Of a DNA stretch of 37,083 bases, positions 1 to 8,763 are shown piece after piece. Position numbers and translations under genes: made by a program. How positions within the stretch are numbered: the stretch's first letter is position 1; every line of letters starts with the position of its first letter. The stretch is from contig BFEA01000368.1 of NCBI GenBank assembly GCA_003427395.1, forward strand, positions 1,312,003 to 1,349,085, read 5' to 3'. Source of the stretch: Chara braunii (lineage: Eukaryota; Streptophyta; Charophyceae; Charales; Characeae). The notes beneath the pieces are model-generated. The model worked only from the letters and a program-made list of their open reading frames with translations, had not been told where the DNA came from and made no database searches.

Positions 1-37
<37 letters not shown>
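1..37. repeat. (CA)n microsatellite at window edge
   Basis: Uninterrupted CA dinucleotides run from the first base, so the tract probably continues outside the window. Confidence 0.97.
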
Positions 38-40
<3 letters not shown>

Positions 41-186
41 TGCACGCCCACACCTGGAGATGAATCTGGCCGCGTCTCAGGGTAGATTCTCTCGAACTGA
101 ATCAAGCACTAGAATGTCGACGGATTCTACGGAACGCCACATTCTTGCCGAGAAGTCAACACAAAAAACGACTTTCGCACACAGAC

Positions 187-189
187 TCA

Positions 190-264
<75 letters not shown>
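187..264. repeat. compound (CA)n(GA)n microsatellite
   Basis: About 20 bases of CA pass directly into about 58 bases of GA. Open frames across it translate to His-Thr or Arg-Glu repeats and are artefacts. Confidence 0.97.
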
Positions 265-266
<2 letters not shown>

Positions 267-672
267 CACGCACACAGCCACCGATGAAGATGACTACAGC
301 GTGTGCATTCCTCTATGGCTCCAGGGAAACACGGGCGGCGGAGCAGGACGAAATGAGGCGCAGGTGGGAAAACACACTGGAGTTTGAACCTACATCCCGG
401 CGATCCTGCCCAACCCGCCACGCCCCCGTTGGTCCAAGGAGTGGTCCAATTTTCGGGACCATGCCTCAGTCCAAACGGGTCCGGCGTTTGAAAGGGCAAC
501 TTTCTTGCAATTACGGGTTTGGGGCTGCAGTTTTTGGCTCATTTGGCTGCCCCTAACCCGTTCTTGTAAATCTCTTGCAAGCGGCACTTTTCTGCGACCC
601 CGCAATTTGATTTTTTGATAGAGGGGAACTCAAACCGCACTTTTCTGAAGTTATCCCTTTTACAAATTACAA
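265..672. other. no recognisable gene
   Basis: Mixed-composition spacer between the CA/GA tract and the inverted-repeat element. Short open frames exist on both strands but none shows a domain or splice context that I can support. Confidence 0.5.
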
Positions 673-1002
673 TGAAATAAATGTGCCGCGGGTGATTGCT
701 GCTGCACAGTTTCGAATTGGCAGGAATAACAGTCCACTGCAAGCTTGGGCGAAGAGCAGTTCCAAACTGCAAGAAAAACAGTAAGGTGGGAGCACGACGG
801 CGTACCGGTTCAGTATTTGGCAAAAACGGGAGGTGGCTGTCCTGTTTTTTTTTGTTTTCTTTCCGTGCGACTTCCTTTTTTCTTCTTTTTTTTTGCGTGC
901 GTGCTTATGCCATGTGTTTTTTTTGGTTTTTTTTTCCGTGCGACTTTTTTTTTTTTTTTTTTTTTTTTTTTGCGCCTGCTTATGCCACGCCCGAGCTGTC
1001 TA

Positions 1003-1140
1003 AGCCACACCCGTGGCTGGGCCATGGCTGGGCCACGGCCGAGATGTCTTGGCCACGGCCATGGCTGGGCCACGGCCGAGATGTCTAGGCCACGTCCTTG
1101 GCTGGCTGGCCACGGCCGAGATGCCCAGGCCACAACCCTG
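1003..1140. repeat. GC-rich tandem repeat, ~18-36-bp units
   Basis: Repeats of GGCCACGGCCGAGATGTCT alternate with GGCCATGGCTG. Units are imperfect and rich in GGCC. They sit inside the 857-bp inverted-repeat element and are open on the plus strand only because they lack T-rich codons. Confidence 0.85.
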
Positions 1141-1272
1141 GGGAAAAGAGCCAAAAACGGGAGGGCCTGCTACTGGTAACTGCTCCCAGGCCAGGCTACG
1201 GGTGTGGCCTAGACAGGTCCGCCGTGGCAGGCACAGAAGAAAAAAAAAGACAAAAAAAAACATGACAGCCAC

Positions 1273-1397
1273 CTTCCGTTTTTGCCAATTACTGTTTTTG
1301 CCAATTACCTTCCGTTTTTGCCAATTACTGTTTTTGCCAATTACCTTCCGTTTTCGCCAATTACTGTTTTTGCCAATTACTGTTTTTGCCAATTACT
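1273..1397. repeat. 16/20-bp minisatellite
   Basis: Seven units of TGTTTTTGCCAATTAC or CTTCCGTTTTTGCCAATTAC alternate, giving a higher-order period of 36 bp. The array abuts the right inverted arm. The left arm carries one related unit near 820, so the array probably grew from the arm end. Confidence 0.9.
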
Positions 1398-1626
1398 GAA
1401 CTGGTAGGCCGTCCTGCTTCCACCTCACTGTTTTTCTTGCTGTTTGGAACTGGTCTTCGCCCAAGCTGGCAGTGGACTGTTATTCTGCCAATTCGAAACT
1501 GTGCAGCAGTCACCCGAGCAATTATTTCAAGACAGAAAGAAAGAAAGAGCAGATGCTGTCCAGATAAAAGGTTGGTGACTCAATTCTTATCTGAAGAGCT
1601 TAGCGTGGAGCTTAATCAGCAGGCAA

Positions 1627-1628
1627 CA

Positions 1629-1663
<35 letters not shown>

Positions 1664-1694
1664 GAAAAAAAAAAAACAGAAAGAAAGAAAGAAA
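1627..1694. repeat. (GAAA)n microsatellite, left part
   Basis: Imperfect GAAA units with a short poly-A interruption. The tract resumes at 2700 on the other side of the solo LTR, so the LTR appears to have landed inside it. Confidence 0.92.
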
Positions 1695-2699
1695 TGCAAT
1701 GAACCCAGATCGTGAAGACAGTCGTCAACAATGCAAGCCCAGATAAATGTCCACCGGCTGATGATTATCATTAGTCAAAATTGTAACTAGACAGAATGAG
1801 ATGAGGTAATCATACACAGACGAAGAGAGAGGACTGAGATGAGACAAAGGTTAGGAAAGTACAATGCCCACTCCTGCTTGGGGCTCCCTCCTCGACTACC
1901 ACCTCAATAATCAATAGTCTGAACAAGTATCCGAAGTAGCCTCAATGTGCCACGTGCCACGTCTAATTAGTCCCTCATCAGCGCTGGAGCAATGTCTACA
2001 TGAAGACCATCAGGTACGTGTCCACGATCTCTCCACAGTCCCGATCTCCTGAACAGCAATACAAGTCTCGTAGCCTCGCCTTGTCAGCCACAGTAGAACA
2101 GTGGCAGCAGCCACGTCATCCAATAATACACGCGGCCACTTCAGCGACAGCGCATGGCAAACTGCCATGTCAGCATGCCAAGAAGACAGGTGCAAGCCAG
2201 CCACCATGCAGGACCAGCAGAGCCTTGCCGAATTACAAATGCCAGCGTCGCCACATCGAGCCAGCATTGAAGTCAAGGCGTGAAGTCAGCATCAACGCAA
2301 GACAGAATGAATGAATGTCAAAGCTAAGAAGTCAGCGCTTGTGTAGCGTTGACGCGGGGTCTGGACCCCGGATGCTGCAACCTTGAGCAGCCAGATCTCG
2401 ATACAAACGAAGGCCCAGATTGACCTGAACTGAATTCCCTTCGGCCTGGATGCTTGTCTGGGTGCCTGCGCACAACAAGTGAGTGTATCCAACCAAGGGC
2501 CTGGGCGCGGTACCTTTGACTCTACAGTTGACTCTGACCCTTGAGTTTCCTGGGTGCAGCGTTTGGTCACACAGCCAAACGCGACAGACTCAGGCCTGGG
2601 CGTGTCCTGGTCACACAGCCCAGCGCAGACCAATTGTGGACTGCATTGCCTGGGGCTGAGTTCTGAGCCCCAGACTACTTCTGAAACAGGGTTACTGCA
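1695..2699 (-). mobile_element. solo LTR of the Ty3/Gypsy family found at 27-36 kb
   Basis: Read on the minus strand, this 1,005-bp segment begins TGCAGTAACC and ends TTCATTGCA. It aligns end to end with the 5' LTR at 27219-28156, sharing the stretches around GTACCGC(A/G)CCCAGGCCC, TTCTTGGCATGCTG and GATAATCAT. No internal retroelement sequence lies on either side, which fits recombination between two LTRs. Flanks are GAAA on both sides, compatible with a 4-bp duplication but ambiguous in a GAAA microsatellite. Divergence from the other LTRs is substantial, so this is an older copy. Confidence 0.88.
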
Positions 2700-2760
2700 G
2701 AAAGAAAGAAAAAGAAAGAAAGAAAGAAAGAAAGAGAGACAAAGAAAGACAGAAAGCATG
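2700..2760. repeat. (GAAA)n microsatellite, right part
   Basis: Continuation of the GAAA tract interrupted by the solo LTR, decaying into GACAAAGAAAGACAGAAAG. Confidence 0.9.
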
Positions 2761-2898
2761 CAAGCATCCAGACAGAATGCACTCCTCAGAGTCGTTGCCA
2801 AATATGCCCGTAAGTTCCGTAACCCACAAAATTTGATCACACAGTGTGTATAAAAAAAACAGGTGGTATTACCGTGGTAACACGACAACATCATTCAA

Positions 2899-2985
2899 TA
2901 CGGACTTCGACAGCAGAAATAGCCAAATACATATACATCCTTCAATACGGACTTCCACAGCAGAAATAGCCAAATACATCCTCGA
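2899..2985. repeat. ~45-bp tandem duplication
   Basis: Two adjacent copies of a segment beginning TACGGACTTC and containing CAGCAGAAATAGCCAAATAC, differing at a few bases. Confidence 0.85.
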
Positions 2986-3592
2986 GACTCGAGAGCAATG
3001 CCAAATTCGCCAATTCAGAAATTATGTCATCCGAAATTACGAAATATGCATTCAGAATTACGTACACTAGACTAGAATTTGTGAGGTAATTCAAGAATAG
3101 GTAAGACTTAGTTTCAAAAATAGCGCGTTGGCAGCAGCTTCACAGCAAAAATAGTGGCGGCCCTGGCGGGTCTAAGTTTCATTGCAAAAATACATCTTTG
3201 GTTGCAGCCTTACAGGTGCAGGTAGTTTCACACCAAAATTATTTGCGGGCGCTGTCCCACTTTCGTTGGCAAAATTCATCTTTTGGACCCCTACTAGTCC
3301 CTAGCCGCCCTACAACATTAGGGCTGGGAAACTTTGAAACGCACTATTTCTGCAATTACCCCTTGAAGTTCAAGAATTACAAAGATGACATAAGAAATTT
3401 AATTACAAAAATTGCTAACAGCCTAACAACAGGACCTTGTCCTAGGAGGCTGAAAGTCAGAAAAGACACCTCCACCCACACATGTACTCGACTGCCGAAG
3501 TTTTCTCTTTTTGTGCAACAAAGTTGAACAAACCATTGTCGCAGATAAGTCAGCGACTCAGCGGGAGAAGAGGTCAATAAACAAGGGGCTGC

Positions 3593-3596
<4 letters not shown>
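2986..3596. other. no recognisable gene
   Basis: AT-moderate spacer with short phrases recurring, such as GCAAAAATA. Open frames are short and lack recognisable domains. Confidence 0.5.

Positions 3597-3642
<46 letters not shown>
3597..3642. repeat. (CT)n microsatellite
   Basis: Perfect CT dinucleotides for about 46 bases. Confidence 0.95.
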
Positions 3643-3644
<2 letters not shown>

Positions 3645-4370
3645 AAAAACTAAGTACTGCGAGAAGATGGTTTTTGTCCTACAAAAACTGTGGACCTTGA
3701 GTTTGTAGAAGGAAAGCCTCTGCTTAGCCGCATCCCCCCGAGTACAGGAGAGAACAGCTGGCAGGCCCATGTTTCATGACAGAAGTTACGGACCCCCCGG
3801 GCGGGGCCCCGGCCAACGAGTATACCCCTTTCCTGGGGTAGGCTTGTACCCTGGGCCTTGTGCCAACAGGATTACATTCCAGCTACTGATTCTACACAAA
3901 GTAATACAGGATTAGAAAAGGAGTAATCATGATAGTGTAATACAGATGGGCTGAAGAGGGCAAACAGATCTCCCCTTTCCTGGGGACGTTCTTTTTTTCC
4001 TGTTGGGGATGTGTAATGAGACTCTGGAATTGCCAGAGTTTTCCTAAAAAAGAACAAAAACGACAACGGGAAGAAAGAAGTCTAATGGTGGAGGCAATAC
4101 AAGGATCCTTGTATTCCCTTCTGTAATGCTGAAAAAGGCATTGCCCGCCTTAAACCAGAAGTACACCGCTGAGGCGAAAGAAAATATCGAAAACGACTCA
4201 TTCCGATGAACGCGGAGGCCGGGGGCAGGGTCGGCAAAGGGCTGTGGTGGTTCACGTCGTTGGTCCCAGTTGTCATGCGGGCCCGGTTGGACGGGCAATT
4301 TGGTGTGAGGTCGGATGCGGAAAACGGCGGTTGGGCGGAAGGGCCTTCCGCTGTACTGTACGGATAGTCT
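3643..4370. other. no recognisable gene; GC-rich palindromic patch
   Basis: Contains a short GC-rich self-complementary patch around 3790-3815 and the phrase CCCCTTTCCTGGGG twice (3826 and 3973). No coding region can be supported. Confidence 0.45.
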
Positions 4371-4515
4371 AGCGGGAGGGGGGGGAAAAAAAACGGAAAG
4401 AAAGGAAATTGGTGGAACGCAAGCTTGGCTGGGGGGGGGGGGCGNGGGGGGGGATAGAATCACGCGGGGGGGGGGGGGGGGGGGGGGGAATCGCACGGGN
4501 GNGGGGGAGGAGGGC
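4371..4515. repeat. G-homopolymer-rich tract with Ns
   Basis: Several runs of 8 to more than 20 consecutive G residues are separated by short A-containing phrases, two of which read GAATC. Unresolved bases occur at 4444, 4500 and 4502. Such a strand is expected to form G-quadruplexes, and base calls are least reliable here. Confidence 0.85.
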
Positions 4516-5028
4516 GGAGAGGAATCACGCGTTCATTGGAGGCAGGTGCCACGTGTTAGTCTCTTCGTTCCGCGGTTGAAATCATGTGTCAGTGTCTTCA
4601 TTCGTTGTGTACCGGTCCGTTTGGCGATGGTGATGGAGACTTCGTGGGCGGGCCGTGTTGTGTGACGTGGAGGGCCGAAGGTGGGCAGGAACCCGTCGGG
4701 CAGGTGGAGTTTCACGGACTCATCGTCGTGTGCAAGCCCGAAACTTCTTTTTTCCCCAGGACACGTGGCATCGTCTGCGTGACCGCAGGATGATCGTGCT
4801 CTCTTTTGTGTACAAAGGTTTTTTTTTTTTAATGCATGACGTTGTATTGTGCGCAGTTGGGAAACACAGAAACAGTAAAAAACTGCAAATGGCAGTAATA
4901 TTGCAGTGGTGAACATATGAGCAGAAGGGCTGGTCATTCTAGTCGAATATTGCAAAAAACGAAAAACGTTGATTTTGTTGTAGTAGGATGGCCCTGCCTC
5001 CTTTCCTTTCCATATATCCCGTCTAACA
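4516..5028. other. no recognisable gene
   Basis: Mixed composition with overlapping short open frames on both strands (for example 4533-4955 minus). None has a recognisable domain, and mutual shadowing argues against coding. Confidence 0.45.
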
Positions 5029-5321
5029 GACCTGGCCGGTAAACCGTAGGCAGAGAGGGAGAAGAGTTTCCATATATATAAACTCCGACGGAACAGTTAG
5101 GTCACAGGCCCCGGTTTGTTGTCCTATTCTCCCTCTGTGCCTACGTTTTACCGGGCATCTGTGTTTGACGATATATATATATATCGTCACAAACAGAACT
5201 GCCCGGTGAGGACAGCAAAAGAGGGGACAACAAACGAGGGGCTGTGACAAACTGTTTTGTCGGTGTTTCACCGACTCATCAGGAGGCTGAACCCTCAACA
5301 GTCTGCAGAATCCCCTCACTG
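5029..5321. repeat. hammerhead-module repeat, tail-to-tail pair around an AT core
   Basis: A plus-strand module remnant (5083-5169) and a minus-strand module (5184-5306) meet tail to tail at a short AT tract (5170-5184). Each module reads: hammerhead-like core, then CCCCTCGTTTGTTGTCC, a CT-rich segment, CCGGGCAGTTCTGTTTGTGAC, then AT repeats. A further minus-strand end (CCGGTAAACCGTAGG) sits at 5035-5050. The family recurs at 6.1-6.7 kb and 14.4-14.9 kb. No protein is encoded. Confidence 0.8.
5247..5306 (-). ncRNA. hammerhead ribozyme-like motif, type III topology
   Basis: On the minus strand, 5' to 3', I read stem III strand GCAGACUGU (5306-5298), cleavage-site base U at 5297 (triplet GUU), stem I hairpin GAGG/CCUC with loop GUUCAG, core CUGAUGA (5282-5276), stem II hairpin GUCGGUG/CACCGAC with loop AAA, then AAAA, and finally stem III strand ACAGUUUGU, which pairs with the first strand over nine pairs (two G-U). 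This matches the universal hammerhead layout. The one core departure is AAAA where GAAA is required: G12, the presumed general base, is A. This copy is therefore probably inactive although its fold is complete. Cleavage would fall between 5297 and 5296. Other copies in the window keep GAAA but have other lesions. Confidence 0.75.
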
Positions 5322-5361
5322 ATTACACTGTAAATGATAATGTATATATATATATGTATAA

Positions 5362-6085
5362 GGTAACCCGCGTTCGGGACGGGCCGAACGCCCGAACCCG
5401 AACGCCCAAACGTATGGGACCCCTTGGGGATGCGTTCGGAACGCGGACCCAAAAAAAAAAAAACCAAAAAAAAACAAAAAGTCATCAAAAAAATCTGAAA
5501 AAAAGATATGTTATGGAAAAACATAAATTAAACAAGATTTGCCTGAGCATTACATCGGAATTCCTTACCAAATTTGAAACAAAAATAAAATACGGAAAAC
5601 AAATACTAATAATAATAATAAATAAAAATAAAAAGAGAATTAAATTTAGTGAGTGCGCCAGCATGTTTTCGACACCGCCATCTTTGGCGATTTTTCATTT
5701 TGTTTTGGCATAGCTAAATGCCCTGAAAATTTACAGATGTGTACTTCACATAATACAAAACCCACTACAAAAGTTTCAAAAAATAATAAAATTGTTTAGA
5801 CCCCCAACTAAAGTGAAAACAAAAAGTAAAAAGTGAAAAAATAGGTGGGCGAGCACGTTTTGGCACCGCAATCCTTGGCGATTTTTAATTCTTATTTGGC
5901 ATAGCCAAATGACTTGAAAATTCACAGGCACGTACCTCACGTCATAGAGAACTCACAAAAAAACATTCAGAAAAAAATTATTATTTTTAGGCCCCGAAAT
6001 AATTTTTGGCAGGGGCCGAATGCCGTCGGGTTCGGACCCCGTACGGGACCCCGAACGCCCGTGCGTACGTACGGGCTGGTGACCC
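5362..6085. mobile_element. ~720-bp element with GC-rich inverted ends
   Basis: The left end (AGGTAACCCGCG, then CGTTCGGGACGGG) and the right end (ACGGGCTGGTGACCC, preceded by CGTACGGGACCCCGAACG) are loosely inverted, GC-rich and CpG-rich. They enclose an AT-rich interior with no ORF beyond 119 codons. AT-repeat DNA lies outside both ends. Terminal complementarity is imperfect, so the exact borders are approximate. Confidence 0.5.
5649..5999. repeat. two ~155-bp direct repeats
   Basis: Copy 1 (about 5649-5805) and copy 2 (about 5844-5999) share GCGATTTTT, TTGGCATAGC, AAATG, GAAAATT and ACAG at matching spacing, with roughly three quarters identity by eye. Both end near GGCCCC or GACCCCC. They lie inside the 720-bp element. 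Confidence 0.75.
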
Positions 6086-6099
6086 TGTATATACATATA

Positions 6100-6329
6100 G
6101 TCACAGCCCCTCGTTTGTTGTCCTCTTCTCTCTCTCTGCCTACGGTTTACCGGGCAGTTCTGTTTGTGACGTCACAAACAGACATGCCCGGTAAAACCGT
6201 AGGTTTATATATATATATGACAGATGTGGCCGGCAACCCGTTGGTAGATAGATCGAAGAGGACAACATATAAGGGTCTGTCACAAGCTGTTTCGTCGGAG
6301 TTTCACCCACTGCCTAGTGACGAGGCTGG

Positions 6330-6330
<1 letters not shown>
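6100..6330. repeat. hammerhead-module repeat, second tail-to-tail pair
   Basis: The plus-strand module (6100-6170) lacks a hammerhead core but keeps the CCCCTCGTTTGTTGTCC segment and the CTACGGTTTACCGGGCAG segment. It meets the minus-strand module (6171-6329) at the perfect palindrome GTGACGTCAC, without an AT core between them. The minus-strand module retains the stem II 3' half and GAAACAG (6279-6300), but CUGAUGA is degraded. A poly-A run follows at 6330-6359. Confidence 0.75.
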
Positions 6331-6360
<30 letters not shown>

Positions 6361-6504
6361 GAATTGCTCTGTGGCTGTGGGTGGTTGTAATGATGGATGC
6401 CCCACAACGCTGAATGCCATCCGGTTGGAATCGGTGACCGTCGAACGAATGGGCAAGACAAAAACAAAAGCAAAAACAAAAAAACAAAAAAATCAGGCAA
6501 TTTC

Positions 6505-6720
6505 ATATATATATCGGGTTGCTTTCGGGTAAACCGTTGGCAGAGAGGGACAAGATGTGAAGAAACGAGGGGTTGTGACAAACTGTTTTGTCGGACTTCC
6601 AGCGACTCGTCAGGGGGCTGAATAGGCTGAATATGTATGTATATATATTCAGCCTCCAGAACTGTGGGGTGTACCGTACACGGAGAGGGAGAATAGGACA
6701 ACAAACGAGGGGCAAGGCTT
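6505..6720 (-). repeat. hammerhead-module repeat, third region
   Basis: The minus strand carries CUGACGA (6613-6607), a 4-bp stem II and AAAACAGUUUGUCAC (down to about 6573), followed by the conserved CCCCUCG segment. As in the 5.3-kb copy, the expected GAAA is AAAA. The stem I hairpin is degraded. A second, coreless fragment with GAGAGGGAGAATAGGACAAC lies at 6680-6705. Short AT repeats flank both. Confidence 0.7.
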
Positions 6721-7546
6721 GGTGAGTGGTCCGGGGTAACTCTGTGACAAAACAACAACTGTCATGTATACGCATCAAAATACATTGTGTTGTATACGCA
6801 TGGGATCCGTTGCAACCCCGTCTCTGCAAATGTACCCCAACCGGACAGTGTTCGACTTTGCAGTATTCACTGGTTAGTGCGATGTACTCGTACGCCCGAT
6901 TGGAAATGGTAGCATATCCAAAACGTGACGTCTGCATATAAAATAGGAACAGAGCCTGACACGGGCAGAACACATTCACTTAGGGCCAGATGCCATTTTT
7001 GGTGGACACGGGCCGGCCGCTTCGTGAAAGGAATACGAGATCGGACATGGCCCGTGATCCATTGACTTTTTCGAGGGGATGTGACAAATTGTTTGGACAC
7101 GCACCCGTGTCTGTCCCGACAACAACATCTTTCAATGCCTGCCCAGAGTGAAAAAAACACACCCTCGACTCGTCAGTAGGCTGGACCAGAATTTTCTTCT
7201 ATACATAAGAGGGCACACCCGGTACAGTGGAAGCATGGCATGCTTACATGCTATTTATAGCTCTGTCATGTTAGCACCACTATTTAGATCCGGTGGACGA
7301 ATCGGGCTCCATGCTCATGGCCCTCTGAAGCCGATCTGCAACGATCGTCACATCACGGTGGTTTCTGTCTGCTGACATGGCCACCGACACTGTCGGTGAC
7401 CTGCCACCACAGGGCGTGGACACACCCCTCTGTGGAGGTGTTCGGTGAGGGTAGTCTGCTGCCAAATTGCTGAGGGACACCGTAACGCTTGCCACGGTTC
7501 CTCCATACCTCCCCCGGGGCTGTGCAGATTATTGACATTAGTGTCA
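6721..7546. other. no recognisable gene
   Basis: Spacer with an isolated hammerhead-like scrap on the minus strand (CUGACGAGUCGAG, about 7164-7176) but no completing GAAA. Short open frames on both strands are not supported. Confidence 0.45.
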
Positions 7547-7864
7547 CTATAAGCCCCTGAACTGAGAGAGTCCCCCGTTCACTGCCAACTGCTGCTCTAA
7601 ACGTGCCACCTCCTCCCGCAAGACAGCGGTCGTGCTCTCTGCTGCTTCTGCTCTCGAAACTGCCACACCCTCTCTCATGGAAGCCTTGTCCACCTCCTCG
7701 CGCAAACGCTTCATCTCCTCCACCATAGCGGACACTCGTGCGAAGAGAACACCTCTCTTGCGTGCGAGCTCATGTGCTTGTTCGATCAGCCGTCTGTGGG
7801 TGAGAGCCAAATCGCCTGCCGTGTCAACAACATCGGTGATACCGCGAAGCGGAGGCGATGACAT
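7547..7864 (-). CDS. unidentified coiled-coil ORF, possible exon
   Basis: A 105-codon open frame from an ATG at 7864 to a stop at 7547. From about residue 15 it is predicted helical by composition, rich in Ala, Glu, Arg and Leu, with heptad-like spacing (RLIEQAHELARKRG, then MVEEMKRLREEVDKA, then VLREEVARLEQQL). That pattern suggests a coiled coil. I do not recognise the family. A polypyrimidine-AG (CCTCGTTGCAG) lies about 50 bases upstream of the ATG on the same strand, so this could be a terminal exon rather than a whole gene. No strong neighbour relation is visible. The overlapping plus-strand frame at 7632-8027 looks like its shadow. Confidence 0.35.
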   Translation of the reverse strand: MSSPPLRGITDVVDTAGDLALTHRRLIEQAHELARKRGVLFARVSAMVEEMKRLREEVDKASMREGVAVSRAEAAESTTAVLREEVARLEQQLAVNGGLSQFRGL

Positions 7865-7891
7865 CCCTGGTTGCAGATGTAATGGTCCCAC

Positions 7892-8011
7892 CCACGGTCA
7901 GATACCTGCAACGAGGACATCACGCATGACACATGCGGGTGGACAAGTGTCAGATGACCCGGAAAGAAGGCAAGTACGGGGTAGGCCTCTTTCGAAATTC
8001 GATGACCCGGC

Positions 8012-8043
<32 letters not shown>

Positions 8044-8465
8044 TAACATGTTGCCATCAACCTATTGTTTATTTTGGTTTTCCAACTTCTCCTGTATTCT
8101 TTTCTATATTCTCCCCATGTGAAGCACATGTCAGTGCTCCTGTACTGTCTCCTGTCTATCCCGCGAAATGTTTTCCCAATTGCGCATGTCTTGTTCGTAA
8201 TTTACTGTTTCATAGTTTCTTGAAAACGAAGTGCAGCCTTCCAATATGATTGTGTTAGAGACCGGGTTGAAGAAATTTGCAAGTATTCTTTTGTACTGAT
8301 GTCATTGCGTCTGCAGGATCCAACCGGGGACTGGTTTTCATGTGCGTTGTGTGTTTCTGTGTCTGTCTGTGTTCGTGTTTGTGGGTGTTTTTGTGGGTGC
8401 GTTGCTGTGTGCGGGGGTGTGCATGTGTGTTGCATGCCTGCATGCGTATGTACCTTGTGGACTGT
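7892..8465. other. no gene; (TA)n(GA)n at 8011-8043
   Basis: AT-rich spacer with one short compound microsatellite and no supportable ORF. Confidence 0.5.
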
Positions 8466-8471
8466 ACACAC

Positions 8472-8507
<36 letters not shown>

Positions 8508-8563
8508 ACACACACACACAGAGCCGAAATCCCAGTCAAAACATATCCACACAAATACACAGA

Positions 8564-8632
<69 letters not shown>
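8466..8632. repeat. (CA)n microsatellite, two blocks
   Basis: CA tracts at about 8466-8520 and 8567-8632 are separated by 46 bases of CA-rich unique sequence. Confidence 0.96.
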
Positions 8633-8763
8633 TTGCTCACACACATTTCTGTTGCGGACGAACGTGGTCTACTTTGTGTATTGGGTGATGTATGTACGTC
8701 ATTATGTCGGGTGTATATAGAAATGAGAGTGCCAGCGCTCATGGGGGGCGTGGGTTGTTGGCC

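Larger units (their letters stand above)
673..1529. mobile_element. 857-bp element with ~160-bp terminal inverted arms
   Basis: The left arm (about 673-838) is the reverse complement of the right arm (about 1378-1529) with few mismatches. Shared landmarks include CTGCACAGTTTCGAATTGGC and AACAGTCCACTGC. Between the arms lie poly-T tracts, a GC-rich tandem repeat and a GCCAATTAC minisatellite. There is no transposase ORF, so this looks like a non-autonomous foldback or MITE-like element. Its termini resemble TGAAATAA on each side. A target duplication was not resolved. Confidence 0.8.

Noticed and set aside
1273-1397. CRISPR-like array
   Set aside because: Units of 16 and 20 bp are contiguous with no unique spacers, in a eukaryotic context. 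It is a minisatellite.
4533-4955. Minus-strand 140-codon ORF as a gene
   Set aside because: Overlapped by equally open frames on the other strand, with no domain, splice or composition support.
5247-5306. Type I hammerhead reading with a 3-bp stem III (ACA/UGU) and cleavage after UGUC
   Set aside because: The core and a mini stem III can be drawn, but stem I does not pair next to the core. The type III reading closes all three stems.
6331-6359. Poly-A as the tail of a LINE or processed transcript
   Set aside because: No LINE ORF, SINE promoter boxes or target duplication was found next to it.
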